Assembly (NCBI GenBank): GCA_011390575.1
Contig: JAABSE010000038.1
Location: 1-35,013, forward strand
Direction of reading: 5' to 3'
Origin: Sphingobacteriia bacterium
Lineage (GTDB): Bacteria; Bacteroidota; Bacteroidia; Bacteroidales; UBA7960
DNA: 35,013 nt
Both the position numbers and the translations under genes were made by a program. Every line of letters starts with the position of its first letter. Position 1 is the first letter of the stretch. Positions 16,739 through 25,933 of the stretch are shown piece after piece. A model generated the notes under the pieces. The model searched no databases. It had not been told where the DNA came from and saw nothing but the letters and a program-made list of their open reading frames with translations.

Positions 16739-16766
16739 AGAATTCAAGCTTTGGCAGCTAGCGTCT

Positions 16767-19700
16767 CTAATCTTTTATGAAAATTCCGGAATAAGAAGCT
16801 TTGTCAAATTGTAAGGTGATGAAATAAACTCCTTTTCTAAGTTCAGTTGCATTTATTTGGGCTTTTTCATTTAGCAGGGTTTCCGTCAACGTTAAAACGG
16901 TTCTTCCCGAAATATCAGTTATGGTAATTAAAACTTCATCTGATGAAATGAGATCAGCCAATTCAATCGTAAGGATTGCATTTACAGGATTAGGATAAAT
17001 GGTTACCTGGGAATCACTTAATGTTTGTATTCCTGTATCGGAATTTACAGTGACATCAAAGCTGCATGAGGCTTCATTTCCATTGCTATCCGTTACTGTC
17101 CAGATTACTGTGGTTATACCTGAAGGAAATACTGCCCCATCAAGAGTAGGCTGTGAATTAAAGTCATTTACAATGCCGGTAACGGAGCAATTGTCATCAA
17201 CAGAAACCGGATCAAATACAGTTCCGGATACCATATACGTTTCGTCATCATTGGCATCTACAGTCTGATCATCTAAGCAAGTTATTTCAGGTGCCATGGT
17301 ATCTTCAGCAATTGCTTCGAATGATACTTCATCAATATTGCCTGCTTCATCACTGGCAGTAAGAGTAACGGTAATTATATCTTCTGTTGAAAAAACAAAT
17401 CCTGGCTGGGGATCCTGATCTATTGTAAGATCTGCTGTGCAATTGTCAAATGCCGTAACATCATTGGTATAGTCGGGTAACAAAGCTTCACAGTTATCAT
17501 TCACCTCAAGTACCTGGTCGGGGTGGGTTGAGGTAATCTCAGGATCTGTGTTGTCTGCCACAAGTACATTAAAGGAAACTTCTGTTGTATTGTCTGCCTG
17601 ATCAACAACAGAAAGTGTAACAGTATTTATTTCTCCGGCAATAAGTGTTCCGGGTTCCGGAGACTGCAGGATTGTGAGATTTTCATCGCAATTATCATTT
17701 GCAACTACATCCGGAGTGTAATCGGGTAAGATAGCCTGGCAATCATTGTCAGCATCCAGGGTTTGATCCGGATGGGTGGATGTAATTTCCGGATTCATAT
17801 TATCTTCCACCGTAACACTTACCAGCCCGTAAATTGTGGCATAATTTTCTGAATCTGCGGGATGGAATGCCACTTCGTACTCAAAGGTTCCGAATGCGGG
17901 CACTTCATCAGGATCGGTAAAAGCAAAAGAACCTTCAACATTTGCATTTCCTCCCGTTAGGGTTGATTCACTGAGGGATTGACCACAATCCAGGTTGTTT
18001 GCCAGGGGCCAGTCAACAACTTCTGTATGTAACTTATAACCCTGGAATTTCAGGAAGGGGTATCCTTCATTATCTTCATCATTGATTCCCCAGTGGTCCT
18101 CCGTGCCATTGGCCGTTTCAACCATGAAATCCCATCCGGCATCAGTAAATGTTGACTGGGTTTTCATGTTTTCAGTTGTTTGGGGCGTGGCACCGGTTGC
18201 TGAATCCTGGTTGGAAGCTTCACTGTCCCAGAAGTTTCCTGTAAAAGTATTTTCAATATCAAAAACCACAAAACCATTTACAACAGGATTTTCTCCGTTT
18301 TCATAAAATACACTGCCGGTAGCATAACAGTTTTCAATTGTAGCGCCAGAGCATGCACCAGAAAAGGCGCCAAAATGGGTAAGTGATTCATTGCCTGTTT
18401 TGGTAACATTACCCCTGGCATAACAGTCTTTAACGAGTGACCCATTGTTGGTTAAACCGATTAAACCTCCGGCATTTGACCTGACAACAAATACATTGGC
18501 AGTGGAAAAGCTCTGCTTCAATTCTGAATAATTAATATCTCCCAAAAGGCCCCCACCTTCCTGATAACCTGTAACTGTTCCGGTTGAATAACAATGGCTG
18601 ATTAAAGAATTATTGTACGCATAGCCAGCCAACGCTCCCACATGCCACTCACCGGTAATATTGCAGTCTTCAAGGCCCAGACTGTCGATGGTGGCCCCGT
18701 CAACATAGCCAAACAAGCCCTGGTATCCGCTTCCTGGCCGGTTAATGGTTAATCCTGTGATTACGTGATTTTTTCCGTTATACGAGCCGGTAAATCTTGT
18801 ATAATAATAACCGATGGTCTGCCAGCCTTCTGCTTCACCAGCATTCCCGTCATCCCAGTTTGATGTTTCTGTTGCATCAATGTCAGCGGTTTGAATGTAC
18901 CATGCATCCAGGTTATAACGGGTATTTTTCAGATGCGTTAAGGTTTCGACCTGGTAAGGGTTTTCGGGGGAACCGTCTCCAGCAGCAAAAACAATATCCT
19001 CCAGACCAGGTATGGTATCCGGTTCCAAAGCACTCAGGAACGGATATGATGTCTGTCCGTTAGAGACAATATTCCAGATATCTTCCTCCCCATTGGTGGT
19101 TTCGCCTGTAAAATCCCAGCCCCCGTGGGTGAAAAAATATTTTATTTTCATGTCCTGGGTGGTTTTTCCATGGCCGCCATAAGCTGTGTTTTGATTGGAA
19201 GCCTGGCTGTCCCAAAAGCTGGAGATAAACTCAGCGCCATCGTCAAGGCCTGAAAATCCTTTATCTGTAGGGTCATCATCATTGTCATAAAAAACACTTC
19301 CGATAGTATAACAGTTTGTTATAGTTAAACTGGGGTGGCTATACCCAATAAAAGCGCCGAAAATGGTGTCATTGCCATTTGTCCGGGTAACGTTTCCGAG
19401 AGAATAACTGTCGGATATACTTGACACATTGTACGAACTTCCCACCAGACCTCCTCCCCGGTTTGATGAAACCGTAACATTTCCTTTCGCATAAGACCTG
19501 CTGACATGGCCCTTCCACAAGGTTCCGGCAAGTCCTCCCGCAAATTCGGATCCACTTACTGCACCCGTTGCGTAACTGTTGGAAATCATCCCCAGGTTAT
19601 TATCTCCAACAAGTCCGCCAATATAATGCCAGCCCTGAACATTTCCCAGGGCATAGCAGCTATCCACCGTGGATTCAATATTACCCCCTACCAAACCACC

Positions 19701-20420
19701 AGCTCTGTAGCCCGATACAAATACCTGACTGGTAGCATATGAATTTGTTATCAGAGAATTTTCATAATTTTGTCCTACCAGACCTCCAACGACACTGCTA
19801 CCGTTAACATTCCCGGAAGCATGACAGTTGTCAACAGTGGAAATATATACCCGTCCGATTAATCCGCCTGTTTCACCTAAACCACTCACACTGCCCGTGT
19901 TATAACAACCCGATACCGTGGAATTAGAAATAACTCCGGCCAAACTTCCTGCATAACTATTGCCTGATATACTGCTGTTTTCCAGTCCCAGGTTTTCAAT
20001 ATTGGCATAGTCGGTATGCCCAAACAATCCCTGGAAATAGACTGATCTGCTTATCGTTAAGCCGGAAATCACATAACCCTGTCCGTCGTAAGAGCCGGTG
20101 AAAGGATTAATATTGTCACCAATGGGCGACCAGCCTTCATTATTTCCTTCATCTGTCAGGTCATTGGGGTCATTGTAAAGATTTCCGTCATTATCATCAT
20201 CGCTGTCGTCCCAGTATTGGGTGGGTGAAGCGTCGATATCAGCTGTTTGCTCATAGTCATAAGCAAGTGCTTCGGGTGTGGTGGTAATCCATAATAAATG
20301 TTCAAGGGTGGATACTTCACGTTTGCCATTGCTATCAGTATCGATAGGTTCAGTGCCGGATGCAAATGCTGCATTAAAAATAAAAATACATAGTGCCGGA
20401 ATAAGTAGTGCTTTTTTCAT
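16767..20420 (-). CDS. Large secreted GLUG-repeat / HYR-domain protein with T9SS C-terminal sorting domain
   Basis: This 1217-residue protein starts at the ATG at 20420, because MKKALLIPALCIFIFNAAFA is a clear signal peptide there. An in-frame ATG 71 codons upstream would bury it. Two homologous modules follow, each opening with a leader (EQTADIDA; IQTADIDA), an aspartate-rich patch, FTGSYDGQGYVISGLTI or FTGSYNGKNHVITGLTI, and GLFG. Each then has GLUG-type repeats of about 25 residues (GGLVG...SYATG..): about eight in module 1 and four in module 2. A linker leads to three HYR/Ig-like repeats (two contain PEITSTHPDQ; the third PEITCLDDQ). The last 80 or so residues, from VTIYPNPVNAILTIEL to GIFIKD, are a type A T9SS sorting domain. 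It is probably displayed on the cell surface or secreted as an adhesin-like protein; the ligand is unknown. Confidence 0.9.
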   Translation of the reverse strand: MKKALLIPALCIFIFNAAFASGTEPIDTDSNGKREVSTLEHLLWITTTPEALAYDYEQTADIDASPTQYWDDSDDDNDGNLYNDPNDLTDEGNNEGWSPIGDNINPFTGSYDGQGYVISGLTISRSVYFQGLFGHTDYANIENLGLENSSISGNSYAGSLAGVISNSTVSGCYNTGSVSGLGETGGLIGRVYISTVDNCHASGNVNGSSVVGGLVGQNYENSLITNSYATSQVFVSGYRAGGLVGGNIESTVDSCYALGNVQGWHYIGGLVGDNNLGMISNSYATGAVSGSEFAGGLAGTLWKGHVSRSYAKGNVTVSSNRGGGLVGSSYNVSSISDSYSLGNVTRTNGNDTIFGAFIGYSHPSLTITNCYTIGSVFYDNDDDPTDKGFSGLDDGAEFISSFWDSQASNQNTAYGGHGKTTQDMKIKYFFTHGGWDFTGETTNGEEDIWNIVSNGQTSYPFLSALEPDTIPGLEDIVFAAGDGSPENPYQVETLTHLKNTRYNLDAWYIQTADIDATETSNWDDGNAGEAEGWQTIGYYYTRFTGSYNGKNHVITGLTINRPGSGYQGLFGYVDGATIDSLGLEDCNITGEWHVGALAGYAYNNSLISHCYSTGTVTGYQEGGGLLGDINYSELKQSFSTANVFVVRSNAGGLIGLTNNGSLVKDCYARGNVTKTGNESLTHFGAFSGACSGATIENCYATGSVFYENGENPVVNGFVVFDIENTFTGNFWDSEASNQDSATGATPQTTENMKTQSTFTDAGWDFMVETANGTEDHWGINDEDNEGYPFLKFQGYKLHTEVVDWPLANNLDCGQSLSESTLTGGNANVEGSFAFTDPDEVPAFGTFEYEVAFHPADSENYATIYGLVSVTVEDNMNPEITSTHPDQTLDADNDCQAILPDYTPDVVANDNCDENLTILQSPEPGTLIAGEINTVTLSVVDQADNTTEVSFNVLVADNTDPEITSTHPDQVLEVNDNCEALLPDYTNDVTAFDNCTADLTIDQDPQPGFVFSTEDIITVTLTASDEAGNIDEVSFEAIAEDTMAPEITCLDDQTVDANDDETYMVSGTVFDPVSVDDNCSVTGIVNDFNSQPTLDGAVFPSGITTVIWTVTDSNGNEASCSFDVTVNSDTGIQTLSDSQVTIYPNPVNAILTIELADLISSDEVLITITDISGRTVLTLTETLLNEKAQINATELRKGVYFITLQFDKASYSGIFIKD

Positions 20421-21086
20421 GATGTTTACATTTTGTGTGGTGCTGAAGTGACTGTGTGTATTGCAAAATTGTATCGATTGCTGTGTGTTGAACTGCGCTG
20501 TCAGTAGCATTAGAATTTTGATGAAAGATATTGCCGCTGTGGGGGTTTCTGTTTTATCATCCTGGTCATCTGAGTTTTGGCTGTTCTTCATTTTCTCCAA
20601 CATGAGGAGAAAGGATTTTCCCTGTTTGCTCAAAATCTTTGTTAGGTTATTTGAGTTTGCTGTTTTGTTGTTGAGTAAGTTAGATTGAAAACCTTGCCGA
20701 TTGTTGGTTTCCTTTGCTAAGGATTAAAAAATGATAAAATTATGAAAAATTTTGAAGAACACAAGGCTGTTTGTTTAAATGTGACAAAACAGAATCCTTT
20801 GCTTAGGTTAGGAGTTGGTTTTTTGTAAAAGCCAAACAGCTCTCTATATGATTTGTAATACATTTGTTTTGAAGGGTTTTCAATTGCTTCTGAGAAGCAG
20901 GGTTGATATAGTGCAGGATTTTGTAAAATGAAACATAGTGATGTCTCAAGTCAAGAAAGTGTGTGCTTGTGACAGGCAGATGTTTATTCGAAAGAAAGTG
21001 AAGAGGACGATTGTTCTTAGCAGCCATTGAGTTGCATGCAGGATTAAGGTTTTTAGGGTCTATAGGGTAAAAAAATCCTGAGGCCA
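20421..21086. other. Gene-free stretch upstream of the secreted-protein gene
   Basis: About 670 bp with no coding region I can support. The sequence is AT-rich and should include the leader and promoter of the secreted-protein gene, but no TTTG/TAnnTTTG pair is visible at normal spacing. A reading frame that runs on upstream from that gene lacks a signal peptide and looks accidental. No RNA gene is recognised. Confidence 0.5.
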
Positions 21087-21125
21087 TAAAAAAAGCCTCA
21101 CAATTATTATAATTGCAAGGCTTTT
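21087..21125 (-). terminator. Intrinsic terminator after tRNA-Leu
   Basis: On the minus strand AAGCCTTGCAATTA and TAATTGTGAGGCTT form a long stem with one mismatch and one G-U pair, followed by a run of T. It starts about 12 bp after the tRNA-Leu 3' end. Confidence 0.8.
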
Positions 21126-21136
21126 CATTTGAAACG

Positions 21137-21221
21137 TACCCGGAGCGGGACTTGAACCCGCACGTCCGCAATGGACACAGGATTTTAAGTCCTGGGTGTC
21201 TACCAATTCCACCATCCGGGC
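21137..21221 (-). tRNA. tRNA-Leu (anticodon TAA)
   Basis: This is an 85-nt class II tRNA. The acceptor arm GCCCGGA pairs with TCCGGGT (first pair G-U) and is followed by discriminator A. The anticodon stem CAGGA/TCCTG closes a loop CTTAAAA with anticodon TAA, reading UUA leucine codons. A long variable arm (TGTCCATTGCGGACG region) and a T-arm with GTTCAAGTC are present. CCA is not encoded. No promoter is seen immediately upstream, so it probably depends on read-through from tRNA-Gly. Confidence 0.95.
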
Positions 21222-21245
21222 GATACAAGGAGCGTTATATTGAAT

Positions 21246-21263
21246 GCCGGTGTTAAAACCGGC
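21246..21263. repeat. Small stem-loop between the two tRNA genes
   Basis: GCCGGT and ACCGGC form a perfect 6-bp GC-rich stem around a 6-nt loop. It lies between the tRNA-Gly terminator and the 5' end of tRNA-Leu. It could mark processing of a tRNA precursor, but no T-run follows and the role is unclear. Confidence 0.35.
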
Positions 21264-21267
21264 GGCT

Positions 21268-21291
21268 AAAAAAAAACCTCTTTTCAGAGGT
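21268..21291 (-). terminator. Intrinsic terminator after tRNA-Gly
   Basis: On the minus strand ACCTCT, loop GAAA and AGAGGT are followed by nine T residues. It begins 6 nt after the tRNA-Gly gene and stands between it and tRNA-Leu. It looks efficient in form, although tRNA-Leu has no visible promoter of its own. Confidence 0.75.
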
Positions 21292-21296
21292 CTTTG

Positions 21297-21369
<73 letters not shown>

Positions 21370-21392
21370 ATTTTTTTTGTCGTTTGCGGTTG

Positions 21393-21422
21393 CAAATATA
21401 CAACTGTTTTTCGAATTGCAAA
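21393..21422 (-). promoter_or_regulatory. Bacteroidota-type promoter of tRNA-Gly
   Basis: On the minus strand TTTG (21422-21419) is followed after exactly 18 nt by TATATTTG (21400-21393). This matches the -33 TTTG / -7 TAnnTTTG consensus of the Bacteroidota housekeeping sigma factor. Transcription would start about 17 nt before the mature tRNA-Gly 5' end. It is the best promoter in the window. Confidence 0.75.
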
Positions 21423-21549
21423 AATTATTTCCCCCTTCTTTGCAAAAAAATCTTTTCCCTCAAAAATTAACGGTTTCAGAACATTTTAATCTTTCGAGTT
21501 GCCAGCGAGTTAACATAAACTTAAAGATTTCATGACATGAACTTAATAA

Positions 21550-21576
21550 TTTGGTAACAATGGAAAACTACTTTTG
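21550..21576 (+). promoter_or_regulatory. Possible promoter of the small regulatory-like domain protein gene
   Basis: TACTTTTG (21569-21576) matches TAnnTTTG. A TTTG lies at 21550-21553, but the 15-nt spacing is shorter than usual. A start near 21583 would leave a leader of about 95 nt before the ATG at 21678. Confidence 0.35.
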
Positions 21577-21677
21577 TATAGGCTTTTGCAAGAGAAGCAA
21601 ATGACTGATAATCATAAAGAAGCAAATAACGAGTTTAATAGTCAAAAAAATACGAACCCAATACAAAAAAATCAATC

Positions 21678-22022
21678 ATGAAAAAATTAACCCTTTCTTT
21701 AGCAGTAATGTTGATGGCGTTTACCTTCACCTTTGCCATGGGACCCAAAGAAATAGCAAAAGATGTTCAGACAGTAAGTTTAAGCGGACAGGTGCTTGAT
21801 ATGACCACTGGTGAAGCACTGGCCGGAGTGAAAGTAAAGATGGAAGATACCAACGAGTTTTCATACACGGATTTTGATGGCAATTTTTCCTTTGAAGGAT
21901 TAATTCCCGGCGAATACAAAATTTCTACCAACCTGATTTCTTACAAGAGTGCTGATATGGAAATTGAAGTGGATGACACACAAAAAGTAGAAGTAAAATT
22001 AGAGCAATTGAGCCGCAGATAA
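21678..22022 (+). CDS. Small exported protein with a carboxypeptidase-regulatory-like domain
   Basis: This protein of 114 residues has the signal peptide MKKLTLSLAVMLMAFTFTFA (about 1-20). The rest is essentially one beta-sandwich domain. SLSGQVLDMTTGEALAGVKV, YTDFDGNFSFEGLIPGEYKI and TNLISYKSADMEIEV are the classic features of the carboxypeptidase-regulatory-like (CarboxypepD_reg) fold. In Bacteroidota this domain usually sits at the N-terminus of TonB-dependent receptors; the receptor at 22907-25816 in this window has one. Here it stands alone, so the protein is probably a free periplasmic or surface protein. Its partner is unknown. A strong terminator follows, and a possible promoter lies upstream, so it appears to be a single-gene unit. 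Confidence 0.85.
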   Translation: MKKLTLSLAVMLMAFTFTFAMGPKEIAKDVQTVSLSGQVLDMTTGEALAGVKVKMEDTNEFSYTDFDGNFSFEGLIPGEYKISTNLISYKSADMEIEVDDTQKVEVKLEQLSRR

Positions 22023-22046
22023 ATTTCCCCTTTGCTAATGCCTTTA

Positions 22047-22081
22047 AAAAAAGCCCCGCGAATTTTGCGGGGCTTTTTTTA
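22047..22081. terminator. Bidirectional intrinsic terminator
   Basis: AAAAAAAGCCCCGC, loop GAATTTT and GCGGGGCTTTTTTT form a very stable perfect hairpin with A and T tracts on the two sides. It can end both the small regulatory-like domain gene (plus) and the MORN-repeat gene (minus). Confidence 0.9.
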
Positions 22082-22126
22082 TAAGATATTGTCAAATGAA
22101 AAACCGCTATACCGAATAAAGTTGTT

Positions 22127-22591
22127 TTAATCAAAACTCTTTTCGTTAATGAGATTTCCTGTTTCATTGTACATCTTCCAAACACCTGTTCTTTTGCCGT
22201 TGTCATAGGTCATGTCATACAACAATACACCGCTTTCGTTCCAGATAAACCATTTGCCGTTTTTTTCACCCAGATTGTATTCGGCCTGGGCAATTTTCTG
22301 TCCCTGGTCGGTCCAGGTTTGCCATTGTCCATGCATTTGTCCCATGTCAAATGAGCGTATTTCATTGATCTGGCCATTAGGAAAGTAAATGAATACTTCG
22401 CCGTGAGGCAAACCCTCCTTTAGCTCCATACGAGTATGTAGCTGACCATTCTCAAAATATTCCTGATAGGTTCCTGTGTAGGGTTTGTTTTCTGAATCAT
22501 AAAATAATCCATCTTCTCCTTTGGTGAGTTGCTGACCAAAAGTAGCTGTCACCAAAAACAGGAGTGCTATAGCTGATATAAGTTTTTGCAT
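22127..22591 (-). CDS. Exported MORN-repeat protein
   Basis: This is a 154-residue protein with signal peptide MQKLISAIALLFLVTATFGQ. It has about five MORN-type repeats of 21-23 residues, each with a pattern like YFENGQLHTRMELKEGLPHG, YFPNGQINEIRSFDMGQMHG and WNESGVLLYDMTYDNGKRTG. Such proteins are often named YwqK-family antitoxins in databases, but no toxin gene lies next to it and the signal peptide argues against a cytoplasmic antitoxin. A structural or binding role in the periplasm or outer membrane is more likely. It appears monocistronic: a strong shared terminator lies downstream and the gap upstream to the TonB receptor gene is 315 bp. Confidence 0.88.
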   Translation of the reverse strand: MQKLISAIALLFLVTATFGQQLTKGEDGLFYDSENKPYTGTYQEYFENGQLHTRMELKEGLPHGEVFIYFPNGQINEIRSFDMGQMHGQWQTWTDQGQKIAQAEYNLGEKNGKWFIWNESGVLLYDMTYDNGKRTGVWKMYNETGNLINEKSFD

Positions 22592-22906
22592 CTTTTTTCT
22601 ATTTAGAGGTTGTAATCGTTATGGTGTGAAATTGGGGTTTGTAAATAGGTATGTTTTAATCCGCGATACAGCTTTGCCGGAAATAATGTAAATAGCCTGA
22701 CTGCCTGTATAAGTCGTAACTTCCCAAAGGAATGAAGACGCAGGCGTAGACATGGAACTTGTTTTCCTTCCAATGCATCATTCTTTGATACCAAGAACAA
22801 ATTTACGAAAAAAGCTGTATTCATGATCAATAGATACAGTTTAAATGTAACATTTTCCTGTGGTTGTAGGTTTTTTATCATCTCACCACCAGGTCTATGT
22901 ACGTTA
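22592..22906. other. Intergenic region between the MORN-repeat and TonB receptor genes
   Basis: These 315 bp hold no credible gene. A 92-codon open frame on the minus strand has no recognisable domain or signal peptide and is judged accidental. A -7-like TAAATTTG on the minus strand (22798-22805) with a TTG 22 nt upstream could serve the MORN gene, but the leader would be about 200 nt. Confidence 0.45.
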
Positions 22907-25816
22907 TTAAAAAGAATAGCTTACTCCCATGCTGAATGTCCTTCCGGGATTTTCAATACTGTAGGGCTGATGTTCGGCTCTGAAAGAAGAAAAATATTCT
23001 TCCCGGGTATCATTCAAAATGTTGGATGCTTTGAAGCTAAGGGTTGTGTTTTTGTCTTTTCCTATCCGTTTCTGGAAGCTGGCATTCAATCCATGGAAGG
23101 GATCTTCGTAAACGTCAGGATATAATCCCGAACCCACCAGTGTTAAGCTGGGGCCTTTAACATTATAAAACAAACCTGCGTCAATGCCCTTGTCGCTATC
23201 GTTGTATATCAGGCCTGCATTAATCACATAGGGTGACTGTCCTGCCATTTCCCTCCTGTTTTCTATGGTTTGACCCGTTTTGGCATAGGTGGTTCGGGCT
23301 GTAAATTCCGAATCGGACATTTCAACGCTGGAGCTTACCCAGGTAAGGTTTCCACTCACATTAAATTTCTCCAGAGAGGAAGAAATGAAATCCAGATCTT
23401 TTCTGAATTCCAATTCAACGCCCATCAATTGAGCATCTCCCACATTGCGTACCTGGTATTCCGTGCTGGTTTGCTGTTCAGGAATCCGCACCAGTTCCAG
23501 GGGAGCATCAAAGGTTTTGTAGAATGCACTCACCGAAATCAGCTGGCCTCTTTCCAGGAAAAGTTCCCAGCGCAAATCATAATTGTCAATTCTTGTTTCC
23601 ACGATATTTCCATCCCAGGAGCCTGATGGCAGCAAACTGCCGTTGAAAATCCTGTTGGTGATGGGGTCAATGATTTGTGCATAGGAAAGCTCTTTAAAGG
23701 TGGGTCGGGCGATGGTTTTGGAATAGGAGCCTCTGAGGTTTTGATTGTCTGTCAGTGCATAGATAAGATTTACTGTTGGAAAGAAGTCAAAGGATTCCAA
23801 CACCTTGTCGTTGTCCAGGTTTCTTCCATTGGTATTGCCACTGGCCCATGCCTGATCGCGTCCGGTATGCCTTGCCACAAAGTTTTCTGCTCGTATTCCA
23901 ATGATACTTTTCAGCTTATCCGACAGGTTGAATTCGTTGGATATGTAAAATGCAGTGTTGTTTATATTGGAACTGTACTCATTGGGGTTGGGGTTGCTGT
24001 TGCCCGACTGGTAATAGATGGCGTTGGGCCTGTTGGGATAAATATTTTCCGGAAGCAATACCCGGGAAGGGTCTGAACTGCTCCATGATTGCCCGCCAAA
24101 GAACTGGATGTCAAAAAACAGAATCTCGTAATCTCTTTTTTTATACGTATGATTGACCCCGAATTTTAGTTTTGCTTCATTGCTCAGGAACTGGTATTTT
24201 TTGGTAAAATCAATTTTGGCAGTTGCATTCAACTCGTTCAAAGATCTCCAGATTCGGGACGGATTGCCACCAGCACCTGCCAGAAATAAGGTGTCCAGGG
24301 TTCTGTAAGTAAAAGAAGTTTTTCGGATATCCGGATCGAAGGATGTTGAATAGGTAGGCGAAAGACGCCAGTCAATGTCCCAGTCAGAATTGCCTAATAC
24401 GTGATTTCCATTGAGAAACACATTGGAGAGCGATCTCTGGTTATATTCGAGGATATCAGAGCCTGCGATGTAACCGGATTGACCCACAGCTGCTCCATCA
24501 TTATCGTTCAAAAACCTGCCTGCCTCGCTTTCCCCGTTTTGCAAGTGCGTAACTGTCAGGCGAATTTTTGAAAGATTCGTCTTATATGCAAGCCCTCCGA
24601 TAGCACCTATCAATACATTTCTTTTTCCTAATTGTCCCTTCTGGATGGTTGCATACCGCAATTCATTTACGTCCGGATCAATAAACCGCTGGTAATCACT
24701 GTAGGTTACATCATCGTAAAAAGTATAATCATTTTTATACGAAAGCGAAAAGACGTAGCCTAACTTAGGTTGTGTATTGGACTCGGTATCTCTATTGGCA
24801 AGATTAATCTGATTTCCAATACTGAATGAGGCGCTCATGTCCATTAAGCTGGTTTGGGGTGTAGCTGCCAGATTGGGGTTAAAGCTTTTCACGAACTGAT
24901 TCACCTCATTTTCCGTAGCACCACTTACAGGTGTAGGAATATTGGGGCTTAGGGCCCGTGAGGGTATTGCTCTTGTGCCATCATCGAAACCCAGAAAGTC
25001 GGTTTGACCCCCTTCGTAGGAAAGAAAGTCCTGATTAAAATGAACATCCGGATTGTAAGCAGTGCTGAAGGAGACATTCATGATTTTTTCCTCAGGGAAA
25101 TCTTTGGTTTCGATATTTAACAATCCTCCGGTAAAATCAGCAGGAAGGTCCGCTGTGAAGTTTTTTACCACGGTTATATTATCGATAAGGCTGTTGGGAA
25201 AGATATCCATTTGAATGGTGTTTCGGTCAGGATCCAGTCCGGGAATGTCAACCTGGTTTAAGGTTGTTTTTGAGTATCTGTCGCCCAGCCCTCTTATATA
25301 TACATATTTGCCATCCTCAATGGAGACACCGGTAACTCTCTTTGCTGCTTCAACAGCAGTAGCATCACCCACAAGACGGATCCTGGCAGAAGAAATGCCA
25401 TCCATAATAGAAGCAGAATTTTTTTTGATGGTCATTAGTGCCATTTCTGTGGTTCGGATTGCTTGTGCAGAGACTACAACTTCCTGCAGGTCCAGAGAAC
25501 TTTCCTCGAGAAAGATTTCATTGATAAGGGTCACTTCATTGCTGGTAACCTGAAGAGCTTCAATGATAATTGTCTGGAATGAGATATAGGAAATCTGAAG
25601 GTTGTAAGCGCCGGGCTCAAGATCGAGCGAAAATTTTCCATCAAGGTCGGTCATGGTACCCCGGGTGGTACCTTGAACAGCGATGGTAACTCCCACCAGC
25701 GATTCTCCGGTTCTTTCTTCATAAACGGTTCCTCTGATAGTACCTGTTTGCGCCATTACAAGCACCTGAAGCAGCAGAAAAATGAAGCTAAACAATAATT
25801 GTTTCATTTCTTTCAT
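22907..25816 (-). CDS. TonB-dependent outer-membrane receptor with carboxypeptidase-regulatory-like N-domain
   Basis: This 969-residue outer-membrane transporter is of the TonB/ExbB/ExbD-energised type. A signal peptide (about 1-22, LLFSFIFLLLQVLVMAQ) is followed by a carboxypeptidase-regulatory-like domain (about 23-110: GTIRGTVYEERTGESLVGVT, MTDLDGKFSLDLEPGAYNLQ). The plug domain follows, with VVSAQAIRTTEMALMTIKKN, YVYIRGLGDRYSKTTLNQVD and NITVVKNFTADLPADFTGGL. The barrel includes YSKTIARPTFKELSYAQ (about residue 710) and ends in the aromatic terminus FSMGVSYSF. No SusD gene is nearby, so it is not a SusCD-type glycan system. The gene immediately upstream on the same strand encodes a lipoprotein. 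The substrate cannot be told from sequence. Confidence 0.94.
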   Translation of the reverse strand: MKEMKQLLFSFIFLLLQVLVMAQTGTIRGTVYEERTGESLVGVTIAVQGTTRGTMTDLDGKFSLDLEPGAYNLQISYISFQTIIIEALQVTSNEVTLINEIFLEESSLDLQEVVVSAQAIRTTEMALMTIKKNSASIMDGISSARIRLVGDATAVEAAKRVTGVSIEDGKYVYIRGLGDRYSKTTLNQVDIPGLDPDRNTIQMDIFPNSLIDNITVVKNFTADLPADFTGGLLNIETKDFPEEKIMNVSFSTAYNPDVHFNQDFLSYEGGQTDFLGFDDGTRAIPSRALSPNIPTPVSGATENEVNQFVKSFNPNLAATPQTSLMDMSASFSIGNQINLANRDTESNTQPKLGYVFSLSYKNDYTFYDDVTYSDYQRFIDPDVNELRYATIQKGQLGKRNVLIGAIGGLAYKTNLSKIRLTVTHLQNGESEAGRFLNDNDGAAVGQSGYIAGSDILEYNQRSLSNVFLNGNHVLGNSDWDIDWRLSPTYSTSFDPDIRKTSFTYRTLDTLFLAGAGGNPSRIWRSLNELNATAKIDFTKKYQFLSNEAKLKFGVNHTYKKRDYEILFFDIQFFGGQSWSSSDPSRVLLPENIYPNRPNAIYYQSGNSNPNPNEYSSNINNTAFYISNEFNLSDKLKSIIGIRAENFVARHTGRDQAWASGNTNGRNLDNDKVLESFDFFPTVNLIYALTDNQNLRGSYSKTIARPTFKELSYAQIIDPITNRIFNGSLLPSGSWDGNIVETRIDNYDLRWELFLERGQLISVSAFYKTFDAPLELVRIPEQQTSTEYQVRNVGDAQLMGVELEFRKDLDFISSSLEKFNVSGNLTWVSSSVEMSDSEFTARTTYAKTGQTIENRREMAGQSPYVINAGLIYNDSDKGIDAGLFYNVKGPSLTLVGSGLYPDVYEDPFHGLNASFQKRIGKDKNTTLSFKASNILNDTREEYFSSFRAEHQPYSIENPGRTFSMGVSYSF

Positions 25817-25848
25817 TGGGGTTTTATTGTATTGTTTAAATAAATGAA

Positions 25849-25882
25849 GAAACAGACTTACCTGAAAAAGTAAGCCTGTTTC
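25849..25882 (-). promoter_or_regulatory. Stable stem-loop between the lipoprotein and TonB receptor genes
   Basis: On the minus strand GAAACAGGCTTAC and GTAAGTCTGTTTC pair over 13 bp with one G-U wobble around an 8-nt loop. On the plus strand the same position is a mismatch, so the structure is better in the direction of transcription. It is not followed by a continuous T-run. It may be a partial terminator or an mRNA-stability hairpin that sets different levels of the two proteins. Confidence 0.55.
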
Positions 25883-25933
25883 TGCTAATCATGGTGATTT
25901 TCAAATATTGGTATCATTCCGGGGGAGTCCCCA

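Noticed and set aside
20421-20633. A 71-codon N-terminal extension of the large secreted protein
   Set aside because: It would place the clear signal peptide MKKALLIPALCIF in the middle of the protein. The extension has no domain and looks like accidental open frame.
22127-22591. The MORN-repeat protein as an antitoxin of a toxin-antitoxin pair, as such proteins are often labelled
   Set aside because: No toxin-like gene is adjacent, and the signal peptide indicates export.
22603-22881. A 92-codon frame on the minus strand between the MORN and TonB receptor genes
   Set aside because: No recognisable domain, no signal peptide, odd composition and no ribosome binding site.
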